A stretch of 64,000 nt of DNA from Ruminiclostridium herbifermentans (GTDB lineage Bacteria; Bacillota; Clostridia; Acetivibrionales; DSM-1351): contig NZ_CP061336.1 of the NCBI RefSeq assembly GCF_005473905.2, positions 1,666,501 to 1,730,500 of the forward strand, given 5' to 3'. Both the position numbers and the translations under genes were made by a program. Below the pieces are notes generated by a model that saw only the letters and a program-made list of their open reading frames with translations, searched no databases and was not told the origin of the DNA. Of this stretch, positions 1 to 9,162 are shown piece by piece (positions within the stretch are counted from its first letter, which is position 1; each line of letters starts with the position of its first letter).

Positions 1-60
1 ACTTTATGAAGCACTGCCAATGTAACAAATTTTTCTGGAATAGAAATCTTTTATTGAATT
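1..60 (+). repeat. Partial copy of dispersed structured element (family R1)
   Basis: This is the 3' part of a repeat unit cut by the window edge. The stretch reading TATGAAGCACTGCCAATGTAA matches the tail of the complete unit that follows, 146 bases downstream at position 151. The rest of the unit lies outside the window. Confidence 0.6.
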
Positions 61-73
61 CAAGCAATATAAC

Positions 74-200
74 GAGGCCTAAAAGAGGCATACGTTTCTA
101 AAAGTGGCAGGTACTGCTTGGCTTTATGGCTGTTAGAATATGTTTGCCTCTATGAAGCACCGCTAATATAATAAAGTTTTTCTGCAACCGGAAATTTATT
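74..200 (+). repeat. Dispersed structured element R1, near-complete copy
   Basis: The outer stem is GAGGCA (85-90; an extra GAGGCC sits at 74-79) pairing with TGCCTC (145-150). The inner hairpin GCAGGTACTGC (108-118) is followed by a TTGGCTTTATGG-like segment, and the 3' tail reads TATGAAGCACCGC. Related copies occur near 7.5, 7.75, 29.8-30.2 and 61.0 kb, all on the + strand. The layout suggests a transcribed RNA or an RNA-like mobile repeat; the function is unknown. Confidence 0.65.
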
Positions 201-221
201 GATTCTTGGTGTTTTAACAGT

Positions 222-262
222 GGGAACTCATTTCAATTTGGTGAAGTAGTTCCCGTTTTTGT
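222..262 (+). terminator. Intrinsic terminator after tandem R1 copies
   Basis: GGGAACT and AGTTCCC form a stem around an 18-base loop and are followed by GTTTTTGTG. It directly follows the tandem R1 units, so it could end a transcript that contains them. Bases 263-596 hold no gene that I can see, only AT-rich DNA. Confidence 0.6.
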
Positions 263-596
263 GTAATATTTTTATAATTTTTACATTTAATTATAATATT
301 ATAAATTTTTTAGTGATGGTTTAATCAAAAAATCATGATGACATACTTAAGATTACAATGATACTAAACATTACAAATAACTTGTAAGTCATAAAACTAA
401 CTTGTTTTGATGAAGTTATTTTGTTTTTCATTTGATATTGTTACTAAAGTGATATATCTAGGAATTACGCAGAATATTTAACTTCCAAATTCGAATAGTT
501 TGAAATCGTTAGTATGTAAACAGGATTTGAGTAGTTTGAGTTTGCTAATATATAAAAAACAGGCATAGAGTGCTTGATTAGAGGGATAATTAAAAT

Positions 597-1160
597 ATGG
601 GAACCTTAGAACTAATACTATTAGCAGTTGGACTTTCGATGGATGCGGCAGCGGTGTCTATATCCAATTCATTATGTATAAAAAAAATATCAATTAAAAA
701 TATTTTGCAGATGGCAGTGATGTTTGCATTGTTTCAAGCAATTATGCCATTAGCAGGATATTTTGCGGCAAGTGCATTTTCAGATGTAATTAATCAATTT
801 GATCATTGGATAGCTTTGATACTGTTATCAATTATTGGAGGAAAAATGCTGTACGAAGCAATAACTTCTGATGATAAACTGAATTGTGACTTAATAACAA
901 TGACATTAAAGCTTTTAGTGGTACAGGCAATTGCCACAAGTATAGATGCATTGGCCGTTGGCGTCAGCTTATCTGCACTCAATGTAAATATTTTTTACTC
1001 AATAAGCATTATAGGTGCTATTACATTTATTATTTGCTGTACTGCTGTTTTAATTGCCAAAAGGTTTGGAAGTTTATTGGGTAAAAGAGCGGGAGTTGTT
1101 GGTGGAATAATATTAATTGCTATAGGCATTAAAATATTCCTTGAGCATATGTTTTTTTAA
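597..1160 (+). CDS. mntP: Putative manganese efflux pump MntP
   Basis: A 187-residue, very hydrophobic protein with about six membrane segments. The first segment contains GLSMDAAAVSI and the second half repeats the pattern as ATSIDALAVGVSL. This internal duplication, with an aspartate in each half, is the hallmark of the MntP (DUF204) family, which exports Mn2+ across the cytoplasmic membrane. Length matches the family (about 185-190). The ATG follows AGAGGGATAATTAAAAT. I saw no yybP-ykoY riboswitch in the leader, although this RNA often controls mntP. It is followed closely by uvrB; co-transcription is possible but there is no functional link. Confidence 0.9.
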   Translation: MGTLELILLAVGLSMDAAAVSISNSLCIKKISIKNILQMAVMFALFQAIMPLAGYFAASAFSDVINQFDHWIALILLSIIGGKMLYEAITSDDKLNCDLITMTLKLLVVQAIATSIDALAVGVSLSALNVNIFYSISIIGAITFIICCTAVLIAKRFGSLLGKRAGVVGGIILIAIGIKIFLEHMFF

Positions 1161-1202
1161 ATAAAATGTAAAATAAAATTGTAAAAGTAGAACGAGGTTT
1201 TT

Positions 1203-3182
1203 ATGAATAAATTTGAAGTTATTTCTGATTATAGTCCAAAGGGCGATCAGCCGCAAGCAATTGAAAGGCTTAGCAAGGGGATACTTGATGGTATAAAGCA
1301 CCAAACACTGCTTGGAGTAACTGGTTCAGGAAAAACCTATACTATGGCAAAGGTCATTGAGAAGGTTCAAAAGCCTACTTTGATTATGGCTCATAACAAG
1401 ACTCTTGCTGCACAGCTTTGCAGTGAATTTAGAGAATTTTTTCCTAACAATGTAGTGGAGTACTTTGTAAGCTATTATGACTACTATCAACCAGAGGCTT
1501 ATATTGCAGCCACTGACACGTATATTGAAAAGGATTCATCTGTTAATGAAGAGATAGATAAATTGCGTCACTCTGCAACTGCTGCATTATTTGAACGAAG
1601 GGATGTTATTATCGTTGCCAGTGTTTCTTGCATATATGGCTTGGGTGATCCGGAAGATTACACAGATTTGATGATATCTCTTAGAGTTGGTATGCAAAAG
1701 GACAGGGATGAAGTTTTAAGAAAGCTTATTGACATACAGTATGAAAGAAATGAGATTGATTTTAGAAGAGGACGTTTTAGGGCAAGAGGAGATGTTTTAG
1801 AGATTTTTCCAGCTAATAGTTCTGAAATGGTGCTTAGAGTGGAGTTTTTTGGTGATGAAATAGAGAGAATAACAGAGGTGGATTATTTAACTGGTGAAAT
1901 TATTGGAACAAGGAATCATATTGCTATTTTTCCTGCATCTCACTATGCAACCACCAAGCCAAAAATGGATAGAGCTATTGTTACAATAGAAAAGGAATTA
2001 GAAGAGAGAATTGAGCAGTTTAAAATGGAGGGAAAACTCCTTGAGGCGCAAAGAATTGAACAAAGAACAAGATATGATTTAGAGATGATGTCTGAATTGG
2101 GCTTTTGTCAAGGAATAGAGAATTATTCAAGACATATTAGCGGAAGAGAACCTGGAAGTCCTCCGTTTACGCTGATGGATTACTTTCCTGATGATTATTT
2201 GCTTTTTATTGATGAATCCCATGTTACAGTTCCGCAGGTTGGGGCAATGTATAATGGTGACCGTTCCAGAAAAGAATCTCTAGTCAATTATGGTTTTAGA
2301 TTGCCATCTGCATTTGATAACAGACCACTTAAATTTTCTGAGTGGGAACAAAAGATAAATCAAGTTATATATGTAAGTGCAACTCCGGCTACTTACGAAA
2401 AAGAACATTCTACACAAATAGTTGAGCAGATTATAAGACCAACGGGACTAATAGATCCCGAGGTTATTGTTAGACCAGTTAAAGGACAGATTGACGATTT
2501 GATTGGTGAAATTAACTTAAGAGTAGAGAAAAATCAACGAGTTCTTGTTACAACTCTTACCAAAAAAATGGCTGAGGATTTAACTGAGTACATGAAGGGG
2601 CTTGATATAAGAGTAAAGTATATGCATTCAGATGTTGCTACATTTGAAAGAATGGAGATAATTAGAGACTTACGTCTTGGGGAGTTTGATGTTTTAGTAG
2701 GTATTAATTTATTAAGAGAGGGCTTAGATTTACCAGAAGTTACGCTTGTTGCAATATTAGATGCTGACAAGGAGGGCTTTTTGCGTTCTGAAACCTCACT
2801 AATTCAAACAATAGGAAGGGCTGCCAGAAATTCTGAGGGTAAGGTTATTATGTATGCCGACAGTATAACTGGTTCAATGCAAAGAGCAATAAGCGAAACT
2901 AATAGAAGACGTCAGATTCAGATGGATTATAACAAAAAGTATGGAATTGTTCCTACTACTGTTAAAAAGTCTGTACGTGACCTTATTGAAGCAACAAAGG
3001 CTGCAGAGGAGCAAGGGAATTATACTGTTGATGATAATAATGAAATTATGTCTGCAGAACAGATAGAAGAACTAATAGCAAAGCTTCAAAAGGAAATGAA
3101 ACAGGCTGCGAGAGATTTACAATTTGAGAAGGCAGCAGCTTTGAGGGATAAGATTGCTGAACTTAAGGAGAAAATGGAATGA
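1203..3182 (+). CDS. uvrB: Excinuclease ABC subunit B
   Basis: A 659-residue cytoplasmic DNA-repair helicase-like subunit. It receives damaged DNA from UvrA, opens it and loads UvrC for dual incision. Visible motifs are Walker A GVTGSGKT near residue 39, the beta-hairpin region [11 protein letters not shown] near 95, the [10 protein letters not shown] helicase motif near 396, the [10 protein letters not shown] and [14 protein letters not shown] motifs in the second RecA-like domain, the QTIGRAARN motif, and a C-terminal UVR segment ([13 protein letters not shown]) that contacts UvrC. The length is standard. The ATG follows AACGAGG. The stop overlaps the start of the next gene (ATGA), so the following LrgA-like gene is probably translationally coupled. 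uvrA and uvrC are not in the window. Confidence 0.98.
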   Translation: MNKFEVISDYSPKGDQPQAIERLSKGILDGIKHQTLLGVTGSGKTYTMAKVIEKVQKPTLIMAHNKTLAAQLCSEFREFFPNNVVEYFVSYYDYYQPEAYIAATDTYIEKDSSVNEEIDKLRHSATAALFERRDVIIVASVSCIYGLGDPEDYTDLMISLRVGMQKDRDEVLRKLIDIQYERNEIDFRRGRFRARGDVLEIFPANSSEMVLRVEFFGDEIERITEVDYLTGEIIGTRNHIAIFPASHYATTKPKMDRAIVTIEKELEERIEQFKMEGKLLEAQRIEQRTRYDLEMMSELGFCQGIENYSRHISGREPGSPPFTLMDYFPDDYLLFIDESHVTVPQVGAMYNGDRSRKESLVNYGFRLPSAFDNRPLKFSEWEQKINQVIYVSATPATYEKEHSTQIVEQIIRPTGLIDPEVIVRPVKGQIDDLIGEINLRVEKNQRVLVTTLTKKMAEDLTEYMKGLDIRVKYMHSDVATFERMEIIRDLRLGEFDVLVGINLLREGLDLPEVTLVAILDADKEGFLRSETSLIQTIGRAARNSEGKVIMYADSITGSMQRAISETNRRRQIQMDYNKKYGIVPTTVKKSVRDLIEATKAAEEQGNYTVDDNNEIMSAEQIEELIAKLQKEMKQAARDLQFEKAAALRDKIAELKEKME

Positions 3183-3529
3183 AATTTCTTAGACAGTTTT
3201 TGATTATACTGATTATATGTGTGGTTGGAGAAGTTTTGAATAGAGTGGTGCATATACCGCTTCCAGGCAGTATCATTGGTATGATATTGCTTTTTATTTG
3301 CTTGCTATTTGGACTAATAAAGCTGGAAATGATAGAGGAGATTAGCAAATTCCTATTAGATCATTTAGCATTCTTTTTCATTCCTGCTGGGGTAGGATTA
3401 ATAGCATACGCTGGTATCATAAAGGAAAATTTGCTGCCCATATTAGTTATTTGCTTTGCCACTACATTTCTTGTAATGGTTATAACAGGGTGGACTGTGC
3501 AGGCTATTAAAGGAAAAATTAACAAATAA
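3179..3529 (+). CDS. LrgA/CidA family holin-like membrane protein
   Basis: A 116-residue protein with four predicted membrane helices and the family segment [15 protein letters not shown] near residue 26. LrgA/CidA proteins are holin-like and affect murein hydrolase activity and cell lysis; some members with LrgB handle small metabolites such as pyruvate. The start overlaps the uvrB stop by four bases. Its usual partner, LrgB, lies about 500 bp downstream instead of immediately next to it, with a small inverted-repeat insertion between them. I cannot tell LrgA from CidA by sequence alone. Confidence 0.85.
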   Translation: MKFLRQFLIILIICVVGEVLNRVVHIPLPGSIIGMILLFICLLFGLIKLEMIEEISKFLLDHLAFFFIPAGVGLIAYAGIIKENLLPILVICFATTFLVMVITGWTVQAIKGKINK

Positions 3530-3654
3530 TTTCATGAGTTGGCTAAATAGAAAAGCTTATGTGCAGGATGCATAATTTTTGTATTATTAAGTCATGAAAA
3601 CAGTATTCATGTATGATTAGAGCTAGTCAGCAAGTTCTAAATTTTTTGATGAAT

Positions 3655-3797
3655 GGGCTGTTGCAAAAAATATTTTCTTTATACTGATGTCTTATTACAT
3701 GAAATAGTACGCGAGCGAGCAATAGATATATATTGCACGGGAGTACTCTATTTAGCATTTTACTGTTGATTATATATTTCTTGTTTTGAAACAGTTC
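3655..3797. mobile_element. MITE-like inverted-repeat element (family M1, short form)
   Basis: The left end reads GGGCTGTTGCAAAA and the right end reads TTGTTTTGAAACAGTTC, an imperfect terminal inverted repeat. A nested inner arm reads AATAGTAC...GTACTCTATT. It has no coding capacity and is about 143 bp long. Both arms resemble those of the larger element at 42398-42728, so they are one family. It lies between lrgA and lrgB. No transposase of this family is in the window. Confidence 0.6.
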
Positions 3798-4025
3798 ATA
3801 GCACAATATGAACCATCGATGTTGAATGTGTGATACAGCAAAAAACTTAGCGTGAATTGTGCTAGTACCAATCACTTACTGATGGTGTTTTTTGGTATAA
3901 GCTAAGTTTGCTGAACTTTTATTTTAGAAGGCAAATAAAACAATAGAAAAGGAGTGGTAGCTAATTCCAGTACTTTCAAGGAATCCTTAGTTCCTTGTTA
4001 TTTTTATAAAAAGACTGGGTGAGGC

Positions 4026-4727
4026 ATGTTTATGAAGGAGATATTTGCTACACCAATTTTTGCATTGCTTATATCTATACTTGCTTATGAAATAGGCATT
4101 TTTATTAATAAAAAAACCAAGATAGCTTTCCTAAATCCTCTTATGATAGCTATAGCATTGGTAATTTGTACATTGATTGTACTGGATATTCCTCTTGAGG
4201 ATTATAAAAGCGGCGGGGATTTTATATCTATGTTTTTAACACCAGCCACTGTTATATTGGCTGTGCCTTTATACAAGAATATTAATTCTCTTAAAAAGGA
4301 TTATATTGCTATTTTATGCGGGGTTTTTGTGGGCAGCATTACGGCTATCTTTAGTGTTTGGGGGCTTGCAAAGGTATTCCAAATGCCAAAGGAATTATTA
4401 GCTTCCCTTATTCCAAAGTCCATAACTACACCCTTAGGGATAGAACTCTCAAATCAGCTAGAAGGAATACCCTCTGTGACAGTTGCAGCCATTATAATTA
4501 CAGGCATTGTGGGAGCTGTGTTTGCACAGTGGGTTTTAAAGGTATGCAGAATAACTGACAAAACTGCAAAGGGGTTAGCTATTGGGACTTCAGCACATGC
4601 CTTGGGTACAACCAAGGCAGTTGAAATGGGTGAAACTGAAGGTGCTATGAGTGGATTAGCTATTGGGCTCGCAGGTTTAGTTACTGTTATAGCTGCAACT
4701 ATACTATCAAAAATAGGTTTGTTTTAG
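4026..4727 (+). CDS. LrgB family membrane protein
   Basis: A 233-residue protein with about six or seven membrane segments. It shows LrgB family features: FLTPATVILAVPLYKN near residue 75, LIPKSITTPLGIELS near 127 and GTSAHALGTTKAVEMGE near 187. LrgB/CidB proteins work with LrgA/CidA at the membrane in autolysis or metabolite transport. GGGTGAGG lies only two bases before ATG 4026, and ATG 4032 is better spaced, so the start may be six bases later. The separation from lrgA by an insertion may give this gene its own promoter. Confidence 0.88.
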   Translation: MFMKEIFATPIFALLISILAYEIGIFINKKTKIAFLNPLMIAIALVICTLIVLDIPLEDYKSGGDFISMFLTPATVILAVPLYKNINSLKKDYIAILCGVFVGSITAIFSVWGLAKVFQMPKELLASLIPKSITTPLGIELSNQLEGIPSVTVAAIIITGIVGAVFAQWVLKVCRITDKTAKGLAIGTSAHALGTTKAVEMGETEGAMSGLAIGLAGLVTVIAATILSKIGLF

Positions 4728-4817
4728 CTATTAGTAGTAACTGTTATCTGATGTGGCAACATGTACAAATGGTTGGTTAAGTGAACAATAAAATTTGTGG
4801 AATTAAGGTGAAAAATA

Positions 4818-5471
4818 ATGAAGACCAAAGGCAAAATGAGTATACGATTGTTATGCTATTTTGGTGGAATGCTAATAATGACTCTAGGGGTGGCAGTATC
4901 TGTTAAATCAGTGCTTGGAGTATCCCCAATCAGTTCTGTTCCATATACTATAACAGTTGTATCTGGCATGGAACTAGGACTTACGACAACAATCTTTTCC
5001 ATTGTTGCAGCATTGCTTGAAATCCCCATTTTGCGAAAGAAATATAAAGCAATAAACCTTTTTCAAATTCCGGTCAGTATAGTATTCGGGTTATTCATGA
5101 CATTCTGTGTCAAGCTGGTTCAACAAATTCCCGATCCTTCAAGCTTTGTCATAAAACTCATTTTGGCACTTATAAGTACGGTCATCGTTGCAATTGGAGT
5201 ATTCCTATATGTCTCATCCGAATTAATACCTCTTCCGACAGAAGGAGTTTTGATAGCAATTACACAAGTCACGAGTTTAAGGTTTGCCACTCTGAAGGTC
5301 ATTGGTGATGTCACAATGGTTATAATATCTCTGGGTACCTGCCTGATTGTCTTGCATGCTTTCGGTAGCATTGGTATCGGAACAATCATCTCAGCAATAC
5401 TAGTGGGCAATGTGGTCAAGATACTGACAAAATACTTTAAATCTGCACTGAATAAAGCAATGGGTCTGTAG
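4818..5471 (+). CDS. YczE/YitT-like integral membrane protein
   Basis: A 217-residue protein with five or six hydrophobic segments and the N-terminal pattern LLCYFGGMLIMTLGVAVSV, followed by LGVSPISSVPYTI. This resembles the YczE (DUF6198) family of small bacterial membrane proteins with no settled function. AGGTG lies before the ATG. Base composition is a little less AT-rich than in the neighbours, which could mean acquisition, but this is weak. It has no obvious functional tie to lrgB or to the phosphoglucomutase downstream. Confidence 0.7.
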   Translation: MKTKGKMSIRLLCYFGGMLIMTLGVAVSVKSVLGVSPISSVPYTITVVSGMELGLTTTIFSIVAALLEIPILRKKYKAINLFQIPVSIVFGLFMTFCVKLVQQIPDPSSFVIKLILALISTVIVAIGVFLYVSSELIPLPTEGVLIAITQVTSLRFATLKVIGDVTMVIISLGTCLIVLHAFGSIGIGTIISAILVGNVVKILTKYFKSALNKAMGL

Positions 5472-5543
5472 ATTATAGCACAGGTGTTAATAATATATAT
5501 TTTTAAATATTAAATAATATATTATATTATGTAGATTGAATAA

Positions 5544-5571
5544 TTGAAATTGTAAAGTTTTATGATATACT
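5544..5571 (+). promoter_or_regulatory. Predicted sigma-A promoter of the phosphoglucomutase gene
   Basis: TTGAAA (5544-5549), a 16-base spacer and TATACT (5566-5571). Transcription would begin near 5578 and leave a leader of about 160 bases. Confidence 0.6.
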
Positions 5572-5622
5572 AGAAATCTATAGTATATTCTAAGCGGTAA
5601 AAATTGTTTTATTTTTGAGTAC

Positions 5623-5668
5623 CCACCACAGTAGTTTTGTGGTTAAAATAATGTTCACATTGTGGTGG
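5623..5668 (+). promoter_or_regulatory. Leader hairpin before phosphoglucomutase
   Basis: CCACCACA (5623-5630) is perfectly complementary to TGTGGTGG (5661-5668), with a small internal CCACA/TGTGG option. It lies in the leader of the downstream gene. No terminator U-tract follows. It could be an attenuator-like or stabilising hairpin; its function is unknown. Confidence 0.45.
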
Positions 5669-5741
5669 TCTGTTGATGAGCAGAGGCTCGGGGAAAATGT
5701 TAATTTATGTAAAAGATATTTTAGGAGGGTGCTAAAGAATT

Positions 5742-7472
5742 ATGGATAGTTTTGCAAAACTAAATTTTTGGTTAGAAAATGATTATTTTGATCAGGACAC
5801 GAAAGATGAACTTTTATCAATAAAAAACGATCCTAAAGAAGTAGAAGATAGATTCTACAAAAGCTTAGAGTTTGGAACTGGCGGTCTAAGAGGGATTATA
5901 GGTGCTGGTACAAACAGAATGAATATATACACTGTAAGAGTTGCGTCACAAGGTCTTGCAAACTATATTAACAAGCTTGGAAAACAAGACAAAGGTATTG
6001 TTATAGCGTATGACTCAAGATTTATGTCTCCTGAGTTTTCTTTAGAAGCAGCCAAGGTTTTCTGTGCAAATGGAATTAAAGCTTATTTATTTGATGAATT
6101 AAGACCTACTCCTCAGTTATCCTTTGCTGTAAGATACTTAAAAGCAGCAGCTGGTGTTGTTGTTACTGCAAGTCATAATCCAAAGCAATATAATGGCTAT
6201 AAGGTATATGGCGAGGATGGAGGGCAATTATCAATAGATGGCTCAAATGCAGTAATATCAGAAATCAATTCAATTGCTGATATAACAATGGTTAACATAA
6301 TTTCAAAGGAAGAAGCAATAGAAAAGGGTCTGCTGGAGATTATAGGAAGCAAAGTAGATGATGCATATATTGCTATGCTTAAAACTCTTTGTATTAATAG
6401 TGATGCAGCAGAAAAAGTAGGCGACAGCTTCAAAATAGTTTACACACCGTTACATGGATCTGGAAATAAACCAGTTAGAAGAATTCTTTCTGAAAATGGT
6501 TTTAAAAACGTGTTAGTTGTTAAGGAACAGGAACTTCCTGACTCTGAATTCTCAACAGTTAAATCACCTAATCCCGAAGAAAGGTCTGCTTTTGAACTAG
6601 CTATCAAGCTTGCTTCAGAGAACAATGTTGATTTAATAGTGGGTACTGACCCTGATAGTGACAGAGTTGGTGTGGTAGTAAGAAAGAATGATGGAGAATA
6701 TGCTACATTAACAGGCAATCAGACAGGCTGCTTATTGTTAGAGTATATGTTATCTGCCATGAAAGAAACAGGTAAGCTGCCTAGCAATGGTTTTGTTGTT
6801 AAAACTATTGTTACAACAGAACTTACAAGGGCTATTGCAAAGTATTATAATGTAGAACTTGTGGAAGTTCTTACAGGCTTCAAATTTATTGGCGAGCAAA
6901 TAAAGCTGAGAGATGAGCAAGGCAATCAGAAATATTTGTTTGGCTTTGAGGAAAGCTATGGCTACTTAGCAGGTACAGATGTTCGAGACAAGGATGCGGT
7001 TGTAGCTTCAATGTTAATAGCTGAAATGGCTGCATATTACAAGGCTAAGGGAATAACTCTATATGAGGCTTTAATAAACTTATTTGAGAAATATGGATAT
7101 TCACTTGAAGGAGTTAACTCATTTACTCTTGAGGGTAAAGATGGCTTAATGAAAATCAAAGCAGCAATGGCAACTATGCGCGAAGCAAAATATAAGAAGT
7201 TTGGTGCATTAAATGTAAAGGCTATCAGAGATTATGAAAAGTCCGAAAGATATATTATAGCAGATGGAACTACTGAAAAAATTAATTTACCTGTTTCTGA
7301 TGTTCTTTATTACGAAATGGAAGATGGTTCTTGGTTCTGCGTAAGACCATCAGGAACTGAACCTAAGATTAAGATATACTATGGTGTATCTGACAAAACA
7401 TTGGAATTGTCACAAGCAAGACTGGATACATTAAAGAGTAATGTATTAGATGTTATAAAGCCATTACTTTAA
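5742..7472 (+). CDS. pgcA: Phosphoglucomutase / phosphomannomutase
   Basis: A 576-residue alpha-D-phosphohexomutase that interconverts glucose-1-phosphate and glucose-6-phosphate (or the mannose equivalents) in the cytoplasm. Visible in order: EFGTGGLRGIIGAGTNRMN near residue 44, the phosphoserine loop VVVTASHNPKQYNGYKVY near 140, the metal loop GTDPDSDRVGV near 303, the sugar-binding GFEESYGYLAG near 405, and the phosphate-binding RPSGTEPKIKIYYG near the C terminus. Length fits the Gram-positive PgcA type. AGGAGGGTG precedes the ATG. It supports glycogen and wall precursor metabolism and joins the galactose-using genes elsewhere in the window only in a general way. Confidence 0.95.
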   Translation: MDSFAKLNFWLENDYFDQDTKDELLSIKNDPKEVEDRFYKSLEFGTGGLRGIIGAGTNRMNIYTVRVASQGLANYINKLGKQDKGIVIAYDSRFMSPEFSLEAAKVFCANGIKAYLFDELRPTPQLSFAVRYLKAAAGVVVTASHNPKQYNGYKVYGEDGGQLSIDGSNAVISEINSIADITMVNIISKEEAIEKGLLEIIGSKVDDAYIAMLKTLCINSDAAEKVGDSFKIVYTPLHGSGNKPVRRILSENGFKNVLVVKEQELPDSEFSTVKSPNPEERSAFELAIKLASENNVDLIVGTDPDSDRVGVVVRKNDGEYATLTGNQTGCLLLEYMLSAMKETGKLPSNGFVVKTIVTTELTRAIAKYYNVELVEVLTGFKFIGEQIKLRDEQGNQKYLFGFEESYGYLAGTDVRDKDAVVASMLIAEMAAYYKAKGITLYEALINLFEKYGYSLEGVNSFTLEGKDGLMKIKAAMATMREAKYKKFGALNVKAIRDYEKSERYIIADGTTEKINLPVSDVLYYEMEDGSWFCVRPSGTEPKIKIYYGVSDKTLELSQARLDTLKSNVLDVIKPLL

Positions 7473-7499
7473 AATTCAGTTGGTTGAATTCACTATATT

Positions 7500-7620
7500 G
7501 AGGCAAGAAGATTTCTATTATTTCTATAAGTGAGTGGCAGGCACTGCTTTGAATTTAAGAAGTTTAGGATATTTTTTGCCTCAATGAAATGGCGCTCAAT
7601 GTAATAGTTCGAAACAAAGT
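7500..7620 (+). repeat. Dispersed structured element R1
   Basis: Outer stem GAGGCA (7500-7505) with TGCCTC (7577-7582), an inner GGCAGGCACTGC hairpin, and the tail AATGAAATGGCGCT. Compared with the 85-150 copy, the inner loop differs (GCA for GTA) while the pairing is kept. Confidence 0.65.
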
Positions 7621-7736
7621 ATGTACCAACTAGGTGCATTTTCGAGCCAAAAGGTCACAAGTAGTTTTTTGAAGGTGCATATTTTTCTGCATCGAAAAAT
7701 TTTGTATTTATTCTATGTATTGTTGTGAGGCAAATA

Positions 7737-7850
7737 GATGTCTCAAATTCTATAAGTGTGGGGCAGGTGCTGCCATGGACTTAAGGCAATGAGGATATCT
7801 TTTGCCTCAATGAAATAGCACTGATTCTAATGATGTTTACACAACAGGTA
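7737..7850 (+). repeat. Dispersed structured element R1
   Basis: Outer stem GAGGCA (7737-7742) with TGCCTC (7803-7808), an inner GGCAGGTGCTGCC hairpin, and the tail AATGAAATAGCACT. It is the second of a pair about 227 bases apart, between pgcA and the oppositely oriented phosphoesterase. Confidence 0.65.
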
Positions 7851-7906
7851 AAGGTATAGCAAAAAATATTGTGATTTTCTTTGCAATAATTTTGATATGC
7901 CTTTAC
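7848..7906. terminator. Long AT-rich hairpin after R1 pair
   Basis: GTAAAGG (7848-7854) pairs with CCTTTAC (7900-7906), with further pairing inside (CAAAAATATTG with CAATAATTTTG). It sits after the R1 copies and before the convergent phosphoesterase gene, where a transcription end is expected. It has no clean U-tract. Confidence 0.4.
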
Positions 7907-8039
7907 TTGATATATTTGCGAGTTGCGATTATTAGTGGATTGCTAAGAAAATTTAGTTATATAAGAATGGTTATACTAATTTATTGAATTAATTTGCTAG
8001 TTAGTATAAGCTATGCTTTCAAAATAGTAAAAGTTATTC

Positions 8040-8852
8040 TTATGGCAGTTGTATTACTGCAATTTCAGGCTTTGAAAGGAATCTAAATGGGAACACAACG
8101 TTTCCTAATCCACGGTTTATATATATATTTATTCCGTTAATTTTGTGTGCTCCTCTTTTATATCCCATTTTACAGAGTTTTTCATTCCTCATTATTTTGA
8201 ATTCTAAACCAAAGGGCATCCATATTTGGCCGCCATGAAAATGCCCGCATAGAAAGTAATCTACTTTATCTTTCGGAAGATTAAAAAGCATATCAGGATT
8301 ATGGGAGAAAGCTATATTTATACAATTGCTGCCAAAAGAAGGAGCAATTGATTTGAAGGCTTTTTCTATATCTGGTTTGCCATGTCGCAGGTCATCAATT
8401 CCAATAAGGTTGTATATAGTACTATTTTTTTCTAGGCTAATACTGGAATTAAGCAGAACTATTGTACCAGTTTCTTGTATCGTATCAATAAAAGAAGTTA
8501 TCTTTGTCATGTCATGATTAAAAGCCTTATGGTCATGATTTCCAAGGGATAGGTAAACCTGACAGACACTATTAATTTCCTTTAATAGGGAAATAAACTT
8601 TGGAATATCTTTTTTGCTCTCAATGTAATCCCCGCTCATAATTATTATATCAGGGCTAATTTGGGCTAAAGAAGCTTTAATTCTTTTTGATGAGATATAT
8701 AGCTTTCTTACGTGCAAATCTGAAATATGAGCAATTTTGAGTCCCTTGCGGGCTGAACTGAAATTAATAAAACTTTTATTCAGTAAAGATGCTTCTATTC
8801 GCATATATACAAGCAGCAAGATTGCTAAGGTCACAACAATAGGAATTATCAT
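8040..8852 (-). CDS. Membrane-anchored metallophosphoesterase (YkuE/YaeI-like)
   Basis: A 270-residue protein with an N-terminal hydrophobic anchor (about residues 2-18) and a calcineurin-like phosphoesterase domain. Metal-binding motifs are visible in order: KIAHISDLHVRK near residue 40, IIMSGDYIE near 70, LSLGNHDHK near 99, FSHNPDML near 190 and LCGHFHGGQIW near 211. Family members are dinuclear-metal phosphohydrolases; some YkuE-like enzymes act on envelope lipids or UDP-diacylglucosamine-like substrates, but the substrate here cannot be read. It is transcribed towards pgcA and away from the HD-GYP gene. Confidence 0.88.
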   Translation of the reverse strand: MIIPIVVTLAILLLVYMRIEASLLNKSFINFSSARKGLKIAHISDLHVRKLYISSKRIKASLAQISPDIIIMSGDYIESKKDIPKFISLLKEINSVCQVYLSLGNHDHKAFNHDMTKITSFIDTIQETGTIVLLNSSISLEKNSTIYNLIGIDDLRHGKPDIEKAFKSIAPSFGSNCINIAFSHNPDMLFNLPKDKVDYFLCGHFHGGQIWMPFGLEFKIMRNEKLCKMGYKRGAHKINGINIYINRGLGNVVFPFRFLSKPEIAVIQLP

Positions 8853-8994
8853 ATATAAAATTGCTCCTATAAAAATAATAAAATATGGTAAGAATATATA
8901 TGGTTAATATTTTAAAATAATTTATAGTTAAAAGTATACATAAAAAAAATACATTTGTAAAATATTAAAAAAGTTTGAAAATAGTAAAATTATG

Positions 8995-9023
8995 TTGCTA
9001 GTGTTTAGGATAATAAGTATAAT
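8995..9023 (+). promoter_or_regulatory. Predicted sigma-A promoter of the HD-GYP gene
   Basis: TTGCTA (8995-9000), a 17-base spacer and TATAAT (9018-9023). Transcription would start near 9030 and leave a leader of about 130 bases with no obvious riboswitch. The rest of 8853-9162 is AT-rich intergenic DNA between divergent genes. Confidence 0.6.
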
Positions 9024-9162
9024 TATGATGAAAATGTATTTATTTAATCGATATATTATTTATTATGCTCATGTATTATACTAAGAAGCTTATTCTGTAA
9101 AATAATTATGTATAGTAGCACACCGAATGTATAAAACGGCATAATAAATTTAAGAGGAAATA

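Noticed and set aside
74-200. Cyclic-di-GMP (GEMM) or other known riboswitch for R1
   Set aside because: The conserved GEMM core and the signatures of other classes I know are absent, and the copies are not consistently placed in 5' leaders.
263-596. yybP-ykoY manganese riboswitch before mntP
   Set aside because: I could not find the conserved paired bulges of that class in this AT-rich stretch.
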